A stretch of DNA of 64,000 bases from Nocardia brasiliensis NBRC 14402 (GTDB taxonomy: Bacteria > Actinomycetota > Actinomycetes > Mycobacteriales > Mycobacteriaceae): contig NZ_BAFT02000098.1 in the NCBI RefSeq assembly GCF_000308475.2, positions 124,001-188,000 of the forward strand, read 5' to 3'. Position 1 is the first letter of the stretch. Each line of letters opens with the position of its first letter. The notes beneath the pieces are model-generated. The model was not told where the DNA came from. It searched no databases and worked only from the letters and a program-made list of their open reading frames with translations. This document shows, piece after piece, positions 58,240 to 64,000 of this stretch. A program made the position numbers and the translations under genes.

Positions 58240-60171
58240 ATGGTCGAGAGCACGTCGGCGGCGGGTCGCACGGCAACGGAGATTCTGACGAATGTCCGCG
58301 GACTGTGTGAGCCACTGCTGCGCGAAGCGGTGGGCACCCGGCCCGAACCGCTGGATCACATGGGCGGCTATCACTTCGGCTGGTGGGATGCCGCCGGCAC
58401 CTCGACGCCGCAGCCCGTCGGAAAGGCGCTGCGACCCGCGCTCACCGTCTGTACAGCGATCGCGTGCGGCGGCACCGCGCACGCCGCGGCGGCCGCGGCC
58501 GCCGCGGTGGAACTCGTGCACAACTTCACGCTCCTGCACGACGACGTCATGGATGGCGACGAGGTCAGGCGTGGGCGGCCCGCCGTCTGGAAGATGTGGG
58601 GCAGCGCCGATGCGATCCTGCTCGGCGACGCGCTACACGCCCTCGCGGCACGGGTTCTGGTGGCCGGACTACCCGGGGCCACGGCGACAGCGGCGCTCGC
58701 CGCACTCGAAATGGCGATTATCGAGATGTGCCGTGGCCAGCACGAGGACTGTCGTCTGGGCGCGGGTGGCCGCACGGGATTGGACGAGTACACCCGCATG
58801 GTCATGGGGAAGACCGGCGCCCTCATGGGGTGCGCCTGCGTGCTCGGCGCACTGTGCGCACAGGCCGACCGGACCACGGTGGCGGCCATGGAGACGTTCG
58901 GCCGCGAGCTGGGGATGGCGTTCCAGTTCGTCGACGATCTGATCGGCATCTGGGGTGACCCGGCGCTCACCGGGAAACCGGCGAGCGACCTTGCCCGCCA
59001 CAGCATGTCGCTGCCGGTGGTCTCGGCGCTCGGTTCGGGCACCGCGGCGGCCGCCGACGCTCACCCAGCACCTCGAACACACACCGGCGGAAGGGATCTC
59101 ATGACAACCACCCGGGTCGAGCAGGCACCCGTCGATCTGGTCGCGACCCGGATCAGAGTCGACGGCGTGCTGGACCGATTCCTGCGCGGCAAGGCGAGCG
59201 CCGATCCGACGCTGCCCGGGGAGATCACCGACACGCTGCGCGCATTCCTGTTCGCGGGCGGCAAGCGGATTCGCCCGCTGCTCTGCGTACTCGGCTGGCA
59301 TGCCGCGCACGGGGCGGCACCGGTGCCGCAGCCGGTGATCCAGGTCGCGGCCGCGCTCGAACTGTTCCACGCGGCGGTGCTGATCCACGACGACATCATC
59401 GACAACAGCGACACCCGTCGCGACCACCCCACGGTGCACCGCGCGCTCACCACGCTGCATCCCGAGCGCCGCGACCCGGAACGGTTCGGCAGGCACGCCG
59501 CGATCGTCCTCGGCGATCTGGCCATGGTCTGGTCCGCGGAGCTGTTGCACACTGCGCGGCTGACCGCGCGGCAACTGCGCACCGCGCTCGAGGTGCTCGA
59601 CGGAATGCGCGCGGACGTGATGTACGGCCAGTATCTCGATCTGCTCACCACCGCGTGCCCGTCCGGCGACCTGGACCGTGCGCTCGACATCGTCCGGTAC
59701 AAGACGGCGTCCTACACCTGCGAACGCCCGCTGGTCCTGGGCGCGCTGCTGGCCGATCCCGCGCCCGGCATTCCCGCGGCGCTCGCCGCGTACGCCCGGC
59801 CGCTCGGCGAGGCGTTCCAGCTCCGGGACGATCTGCTCGGCGTCTACGGCGATCCGGCGCGGACCGGCAAATCCAATATCGAGGACCTGCGCGAGGGTAA
59901 GCACACCGCGCTGATCGCGCTCGCGTTCACGCACGCGGACGCCGAGCAGTCCGCACGGTTGTCGGCGATGCTCGGCGATCCGTCGCTTAACGAGCAGCAG
60001 GCTGCCGAATGCCGCGAAATCCTCGGCGCGACAGCGCTGGGCCGCGTCGAGGGGATGATCCGCACCAGGTCCGAGCAGGCGCATCAGGCGCTCGAGCAAG
60101 CCCCGATCCCCCTCGCGGTGATCCGGACATTGCAACACCTCGCGGACGACGCGATCGCCCGCACCGGATAA
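58240..60171 (+). CDS. fused tandem polyprenyl diphosphate synthase, probable encapsulin cargo
   Basis: One 643-residue frame holds two isoprenyl-diphosphate synthase domains. Domain 1 (about 15-268) has GKALRP, the first aspartate motif DDVMD (101-105) and the second, DDLIGIWGD (232-240), but stops soon after SMSLPVVSALGSG, about 80 residues short of a complete fold. An Ala/Pro/Thr linker (269-287) follows. Domain 2 (288-643) is complete, with GGKRIRP, DDIID (384-388) and DDLLGVYGDP. The second domain begins at Met288 (59101) directly behind GGAAGGGA, so it can also be made alone. This looks like two neighbouring genes joined in frame by loss of the first C-terminus. Prenyl transferases are known Family 2B cargo types. 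ATG 58240 was chosen over TTG 58219; GGGGGAGG lies upstream. Confidence 0.85.
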   Translation: MVESTSAAGRTATEILTNVRGLCEPLLREAVGTRPEPLDHMGGYHFGWWDAAGTSTPQPVGKALRPALTVCTAIACGGTAHAAAAAAAAVELVHNFTLLHDDVMDGDEVRRGRPAVWKMWGSADAILLGDALHALAARVLVAGLPGATATAALAALEMAIIEMCRGQHEDCRLGAGGRTGLDEYTRMVMGKTGALMGCACVLGALCAQADRTTVAAMETFGRELGMAFQFVDDLIGIWGDPALTGKPASDLARHSMSLPVVSALGSGTAAAADAHPAPRTHTGGRDLMTTTRVEQAPVDLVATRIRVDGVLDRFLRGKASADPTLPGEITDTLRAFLFAGGKRIRPLLCVLGWHAAHGAAPVPQPVIQVAAALELFHAAVLIHDDIIDNSDTRRDHPTVHRALTTLHPERRDPERFGRHAAIVLGDLAMVWSAELLHTARLTARQLRTALEVLDGMRADVMYGQYLDLLTTACPSGDLDRALDIVRYKTASYTCERPLVLGALLADPAPGIPAALAAYARPLGEAFQLRDDLLGVYGDPARTGKSNIEDLREGKHTALIALAFTHADAEQSARLSAMLGDPSLNEQQAAECREILGATALGRVEGMIRTRSEQAHQALEQAPIPLAVIRTLQHLADDAIARTG

Positions 60172-60233
60172 GGGCACGTCATGCCCGGAGGATGCCGTGC
60201 ACCGTTGGTGCCCAGGAGAATCGGAGCCCTGTC

Positions 60234-60995
60234 ATGATCGAAGAGATCGGCGTGCCGCTCGCCGTCGGGGTGATCGCGGTACTCGTCTTCGTCGTCGGCG
60301 CGCGATTGCGCGCGCTGGTGTGGCGCAAGCCGGAGAACGGGGACTCCGGGTCGGTGACGCTCGAGCTGATCAGCACGCTGTTCATGGCGGTCGCCGCGTT
60401 CGTCGTGGTGATCTGCTGGCAGCAGTTCGACAACGCGCACAATCACACCGTCGCCGAATCGAAGTCGCTGGTCGATGTGTACTCGGCGGCGCACGCGATG
60501 CCCGAGCCCGCGCACAGCGAAATCCAGGGCCTGGTAGGCGAATACACCGAACAGGTGGTCACCACCGAATGGGCGGTGATGGACCGGGACCGGCGCCTCG
60601 ATCAGGGCACCCAGGACATCCTCGACACCGTGCGCGATACCGTACTCGCCGTCCAGTCCGAGGATGCCGCGGTCACCGATCAGCGCGAGATCGCCTTGGC
60701 GGCACTGGACGCGGTGGCGGCGGCACGGCACGACCGGGCCATGGACGCGCAACTGGGCATGCCCGGATTCCTCTACGGCGCTTTGTGGTTCGGCACGATC
60801 CTGCTGCTGTGCAGTTCGGTACTGGCGGGCGTCGAAGTGAGCGCGCGCAGCGTGGCGATGACGGCGCTGCTGGGCGTGGTGATCGGCGCGGCGATCCTGG
60901 CGATCTACCGGCTCGACCGGCCGTTCGCCGGCGGAAACGTCGTCTCCAAGGACGCTTTCGAACTGGCGCTGGCCCGCTTCCAGCACATCACCTAG
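60234..60995 (+). CDS. DUF4239 (bestrophin-like) membrane protein
   Basis: A 253-residue membrane protein with two N-terminal helices (GVPLAVGVIAVLVFVVG and LISTLFMAVAAFVVVICWQQF), a central soluble helical region (residues about 70-175) and two C-terminal helices. This is the DUF4239/bestrophin-like arrangement common in actinobacteria. The function is unknown, perhaps anion transport. ATG 60234 has GGAG 7 nt upstream. It follows the prenyl synthase by 62 bp and may be co-transcribed with the encapsulin operon. Confidence 0.8.
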   Translation: MIEEIGVPLAVGVIAVLVFVVGARLRALVWRKPENGDSGSVTLELISTLFMAVAAFVVVICWQQFDNAHNHTVAESKSLVDVYSAAHAMPEPAHSEIQGLVGEYTEQVVTTEWAVMDRDRRLDQGTQDILDTVRDTVLAVQSEDAAVTDQREIALAALDAVAAARHDRAMDAQLGMPGFLYGALWFGTILLLCSSVLAGVEVSARSVAMTALLGVVIGAAILAIYRLDRPFAGGNVVSKDAFELALARFQHIT

Positions 60996-61031
60996 CGGCC
61001 CCGGCCAGTCACGAAAGATGGATGTCTGCAC

Positions 61032-61952
61032 ATGTCGCTGGATTCCGATGTACCTCGGACCCGCAGGGCTACAAGAGGACTCGCTGTAGTCCCCGTGGCC
61101 ATCGTCCTACTGACCGGGCACCCCGTGGTGTCCGCCGACCCCCACCCCGGCACCTGGCCACCACTCGGTGAAATCGTCACGGGCAGTGCGTGGCCTGACG
61201 GCATCGCTACCGGAAGTGCCTCTGTCGGTGGCGAATTGAGTCTCGGACCGGCATCGGCGGCAGGTTCGCCGCATAGCGGCAGCGCCGGAACGAGCAGTGC
61301 CGGAACGGAAGCTTCCAGTAGCGGCATCGAACCCGCCGCCGGCATGGAACTCGCGCTTCCGGAGCCGGCTGCGGCACCTCCGGTCGCCGAGAATCCGCTC
61401 GTCACGCCGGATCTGGATTCCGACACCGTGCGTACCGCGTGCGCGGGCAGCGCTGTGGCGGGGCTGTCGTTGATCGTGGCCGGGATCCTCACCGGCAGCG
61501 GCAGCGGCAGCGGCTCCAGCCTCGGCTCCAGCTTGTCCGGTCTCGGCAGCGCCGTGGGTAGCGCCGGCGTGGGCAGTGCCGCGGTCGGGAGCGCCGCGGT
61601 GGGTAGCGCGGCGGTCGGCAGCGCCATGACCGGCAGCGGGCTGGCCTGCCTGCTCTGGCCCCGGGAGTTGCCGCCGTTCCCCGGCCTCCCCCTGGATCTC
61701 ACCCCGCCCGCGGTCGCGGCGCCGATCCTGCCGACCCAGTTCCCCGACATCCTCGAAGCCCCACCGATCTCCCCGCCCGTCCCCCGCCGGGAACCGGTCA
61801 TACTCCCGCCCTCACGCCAACAGGAAGCGGTCCCGCCCACCGGCGACCCGGTCGCCTGGAACATGCTGCAACTCGTCACGGTCATGCTGGTCGTCGTCAT
61901 CGGCACCGTCCGCACCGGTGCCACCTACATTCGCAGGCACAAACATGAGTAG
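61032..61952 (+). CDS. low-complexity exported protein with VGSAA repeats and C-terminal helix
   Basis: A 306-residue protein of no recognised family. The N-terminus has a signal-like segment (ATRGLAVVPVAIVLLTG, cleavage near VSADP). The middle is rich in Gly, Ser, Ala and Pro and includes a run of AVGSA repeats at about 175-200, encoded by an 18-bp tandem repeat around 61560-61630. A proline-rich stretch (235-270) leads to one transmembrane helix (LVTVMLVVVIGTV) and a basic tail (RRHKHE). It may be a wall-spanning membrane anchor. No clear ribosome site is present before ATG 61032, so coding status is likely but not certain. Confidence 0.5.
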   Translation: MSLDSDVPRTRRATRGLAVVPVAIVLLTGHPVVSADPHPGTWPPLGEIVTGSAWPDGIATGSASVGGELSLGPASAAGSPHSGSAGTSSAGTEASSSGIEPAAGMELALPEPAAAPPVAENPLVTPDLDSDTVRTACAGSAVAGLSLIVAGILTGSGSGSGSSLGSSLSGLGSAVGSAGVGSAAVGSAAVGSAAVGSAMTGSGLACLLWPRELPPFPGLPLDLTPPAVAAPILPTQFPDILEAPPISPPVPRREPVILPPSRQQEAVPPTGDPVAWNMLQLVTVMLVVVIGTVRTGATYIRRHKHE

Positions 61953-62087
61953 ACACCGCGTTTTGTGCAGGTCTGCGAGTCTCCCCCACTCGCCCCGGGG
62001 CCGGGCCGCGGTCGCGCAGCTTCGCGGTGCGCCGGTCTCGGATAGACTGATGCTCTGCTCGAGCCGACCGAGTCGGACGGCAGTCGC

Positions 62088-62750
62088 ATGATGGGGAAAC
62101 GGTTGACCGACACGGCGAATCAGAAGATGCCCGTATCAGAGGCAGCGCGCAGCGGCGCCGACCGGGGAGTTCGTCGCCGGCGGATCGTGTGGATGTGCGC
62201 CGTTGCAGCATTTTTCGTGGTCGGAGCGGCAGCGGTGCCCGCGTGGCTGTACTCCTCCCGTTTCTATCGATTCGATTGGCTCCCGGTGTGGGGGCCTGCG
62301 GCGTGCTGGACGATCGCCGTGCTACTCCTCGCCGTACCAGGCCTGGCCCGACGGCGCGAGCCTGGACAGATCAAACCTCCATCGTTGGTCTTCGCCATCG
62401 TGGCGGGGGTCGCGATGGTTCCGGTGTGGTCCGTTTCGCTGTTCGTGACCTCCTTCGTCGCCGAGGACAGCGAGGTCGTGGCGGTCGCGGTGAGTTCGGA
62501 CGGGCACCATGAAGTCGTCACCGAGTCGTACAAGATCTACAACAACCCTCCCGGTTGCCGCGTCCTGCTTCGTGAACGCGGATGGCTGTTCAGTAGACAG
62601 GACACAGTCTGGGCGGAAGACGTCTGCCCACAGCACGTCTCGTTCACCGGCGACAGAATGATCGAGGTCGTGACGGTGTCCGGAGAGACCGAGCAGTGGA
62701 AGTTCGATGCCGACCGGATGCAGGTGGACAGGATCTACCGGTTCCGCTGA
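62088..62750 (+). CDS. unknown membrane protein with extracytoplasmic domain
   Basis: A 220-residue protein with a basic N-terminus, three hydrophobic segments (IVWMCAVAAFFVVGAAAVPAW, CWTIAVLLLAVPGL and LVFAIVAGVAMVPVWSVSLF) and a C-terminal beta-rich domain (SSDGHHEVVTESYKIYNNPPG, WAEDVCPQHVSFTGDRMIEV). Two cysteines (about 157 and 181) could form a disulfide outside the membrane. I recognise no family. ATG 62088 or 62091 may start it. It is the last confident gene before a gene-poor right end. Confidence 0.6.
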   Translation: MMGKRLTDTANQKMPVSEAARSGADRGVRRRRIVWMCAVAAFFVVGAAAVPAWLYSSRFYRFDWLPVWGPAACWTIAVLLLAVPGLARRREPGQIKPPSLVFAIVAGVAMVPVWSVSLFVTSFVAEDSEVVAVAVSSDGHHEVVTESYKIYNNPPGCRVLLRERGWLFSRQDTVWAEDVCPQHVSFTGDRMIEVVTVSGETEQWKFDADRMQVDRIYRFR

Positions 62751-62790
62751 ACTCGGGAACCGGTGGGTGGTCTGCAGGGGGGCGGTTGGG

Positions 62791-62894
62791 TGGTTTTGAG
62801 CTGGGTTTTGTTGGAGCTCCTTGCGTTTGGGCTTGTTGGCCGGCTGCCACAGTGGGACGAGCCCGGTTCGGGATACCTGCCGCAGGAGTTACAT
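62791..62894 (+). repeat. left copy of a diverged ~105-bp inverted repeat
   Basis: This stretch matches the reverse complement of 63595-63698. The core 62819-62840 is identical over 22 nt to the complement of 63649-63670, and the outer end GTTACATG is shared. In both copies the sequence could encode GxPCVWACW, so they may be remnants of one gene or of mobile-element ends. The DUF4279 gene lies between them. Confidence 0.6.
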
Positions 62895-63060
62895 GGATAG
62901 TGCTGAGCGCGTCGTGCGCCGTGCCCGGCTGTAGGCGCACGTCAGGTGCGCCGCGCCATGTCCGGCCAACGTCCAGCAGTCCGGTCTACGATGCCGCCTG
63001 CGGCCATCGCCAATTCAGTTGTGTCACAAACAGACACGACATGATCATGTGATGGCCGCC

Positions 63061-63378
63061 CTACTCATCGGTCGACTCGCCGGGCACATTGTCGTCGCTG
63101 AAATCGTATTCATCGACATCGAGCTCAATCCGGAGCGAGGACAGAAACTCCAGCACAGGCAGCGACAGGTGCCATCCCAGCGGCCGAGGTCCTTCCCGCC
63201 CACGATCAGCCGACGCCCCGCCAAGCGCGGCATGGACGCCCTCTGGACCGTAGAAGTAGCGCCGGCTCCCCATCACCATGCCCTGGTCCGGGTCCATCTG
63301 CAGCCGAGCGGCCATCTCGACCGCCGACAGCATGTCACTCTTCAACGCGAAATAGCAGTACTGACGGGTCCTCATCAT
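63061..63378 (-). CDS. probable DUF4279 family protein
   Basis: A 105-residue small protein. The opening (RTRQYCYFALKSDMLSAVEMAARLQMDP) and the later LGWHLSLPVLEFLSSLRIEL fit the DUF4279 pattern of an alpha/beta domain that pairs a YFALKSD-like strand with a W-containing strand; the C-terminus is acidic. The function is unknown; relatives often occur in toxin/immunity neighbourhoods. The start is uncertain: two ATGs (63378, 63375), or 63426 upstream, and no strong ribosome site. Confidence 0.5.
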   Translation of the reverse strand: MMRTRQYCYFALKSDMLSAVEMAARLQMDPDQGMVMGSRRYFYGPEGVHAALGGASADRGREGPRPLGWHLSLPVLEFLSSLRIELDVDEYDFSDDNVPGESTDE

Positions 63379-63517
63379 CAGCGGGATCCCACCACAACCT
63401 ACCCAGCCAGCACCAACGGTATTCAAACACCAGCCATAAGGTCCGGCTGGAGGGTTAGGAGAAGAGGGCGGCCGAGGGCCTGAACCAAGCGACAGATAGG
63501 TCGAGGGTCACAGAGGG

Positions 63518-63561
63518 TTCATACGGTTCACAGGGGCTGTAGCCCCTGTGAACCGTATGAA
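63518..63561. repeat. 44-bp perfect palindrome
   Basis: Two 21-nt arms (63518-63538 and 63541-63561), beginning TTCATACGGTTCACAG and ending CTGTGAACCGTATGAA, are exact reverse complements around a central GT. Another short inverted repeat (CTGTGA/TCACAG) lies within 63567-63586. It could be a bidirectional terminator, a cruciform or a mobile-element end. No gene overlaps it. Confidence 0.7.
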
Positions 63562-63594
63562 AAGTCTGTGAGCACTGATTCACAGCAGTCGGCA

Positions 63595-63698
63595 CATGTA
63601 ACGCCCGCGGCAGGCACACAAAACCGGCCTGCCACACATCGGAAGCCAGCCAACAAGCCCAAACGCAAGGAACCCCAACCGAACTCGACCACACCGGC
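63595..63698 (-). repeat. right copy of the diverged inverted repeat
   Basis: This is the minus-strand counterpart of 62791-62894; see that entry for the shared core. Between this copy and the partial gene at 63856 I see no supportable gene: the frames present have no ribosome site or recognisable domain. Confidence 0.6.
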
Positions 63699-63855
63699 CC
63701 ACCCGAATCGGCGGTGCGGCGCGTCGGCCGCCAAGCAACGAGCCGTAACGCAGTGACCGATCCCCAAGGCCGAGCTGCTGTCGCCGGCCCGGCGCCCACC
63801 GCCATCGCATGCAGACAGCCGGGTGTAATGAGCTGGGCACCCATGGTCCCCGGGG

Positions 63856-64000
63856 TTAGTCCCGGGTTTGCCAGCCTGCTGGGTCGACGCCGCCGGGGAT
63901 GGGGGCGGCGGGTTCGTAGGGGGCGCGGGTGAGGATGTAGCTGACGAGTTCGAGGCGTTGGGGGGTGCCTTGGGGGTCGCGGATGATATCGAGGCGTTCG
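63856..64000 (-). CDS. C-terminal end of an unidentified protein (incomplete)
   Basis: The last 47 codons of a minus-strand gene entering from the right edge, closed by TAA at 63856. The tail reads ERLDIIRDPQGTPQRLELV, then SYILTRAPYEPAAPIP and GGVDPAGWQTRD. Codon use is strongly C-biased at third positions, as in real genes of this genome. Too little is visible to assign a family. Confidence 0.55.
   Translation of the reverse strand, partial: ERLDIIRDPQGTPQRLELVSYILTRAPYEPAAPIPGGVDPAGWQTRD

Noticed and set aside
62751..63060. Plus-strand coding frame across the left inverted repeat
   Set aside because: No ribosome site or domain, and the similarity to the right copy is better explained as repeated DNA.

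Overview
The window is 64 kb of high-GC actinobacterial DNA. It is most likely from Nocardia or a close mycolic-acid-bearing relative. The support is an MmpL-type transporter, a cutinase-family protein, a DUF3556 membrane protein, a HadA/HadB-like MaoC hydratase, an EspR-like regulator, a BacA/Rv1819c-like ABC transporter and many GTG or leaderless starts. No rRNA, tRNA, CRISPR array, prophage or intact insertion sequence was seen.

Layout. 0-3 kb: end of a GH4 glycosidase, a BadF-type sugar kinase, a secreted AA10 LPMO and a PPOX protein. 3.3-12.3 kb: DUF3556 protein, two NUDIX hydrolases, a TetR-MMPL-nucleotidyltransferase unit divergent from an Old Yellow Enzyme, and a PAP2-like membrane enzyme. 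12.4-15 kb: ilvD and an alpha/beta hydrolase. 15-19.5 kb: a regulator-rich island with an EspR-like protein, two TetR proteins and a terpene synthase related to 2-methylisoborneol synthase. Six copies of one spaced palindrome (TGAGACA-N12-TGTCTCA type) lie in this island. It is followed by a tiny 22-residue gene with its own terminator.

19.6-28.6 kb is a coherent trans-4-hydroxyproline catabolic operon: epimerase, multi-subunit D-hydroxyproline dehydrogenase, pyrroline-hydroxycarboxylate deaminase, 2-oxoglutarate-semialdehyde dehydrogenase, permease and GntR regulator. 28.6-38.3 kb: a cutinase-family protein with a large internal insertion, a lactonase, an arginyl-tRNA synthetase (probably a second copy), a secreted M1 peptidase, a MaoC double-hotdog hydratase, an AraC regulator and a small membrane protein. 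38.3-44.4 kb: a minus-strand operon with bioY, two acyl-CoA ligase-like proteins, a thiolase and ECF transporter subunits A and T. A BioQ-type operator precedes bioY, and a triplicated 77-bp repeat links thiolase to ecfA through a chain of overlapping mini-ORFs. 44.5-48.3 kb: BacA-like ABC transporter, an MFS exporter and a divergent XRE-cupin regulator.

49-56.4 kb: a LysR-controlled operon of a ThDP enzyme, 5-aminolevulinate synthase, MFS transporter, class III aminotransferase and semialdehyde dehydrogenase. This may be a succinate-glycine (Shemin-type) route. 56.7-60.2 kb: a Family 2B encapsulin shell gene with a cNMP-binding-like insertion, followed by a fused tandem prenyl diphosphate synthase that is probably its cargo. 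60.2-64 kb: membrane, low-complexity and unknown genes, a 44-bp perfect palindrome, a diverged inverted repeat and an incomplete gene at the edge.

The most novel material is the encapsulin/prenyl-synthase/terpene-synthase set, the repeated operator family, the mini-ORF relay and the aminolevulinate operon. Functions are assigned from motifs and context only; no database search was possible.
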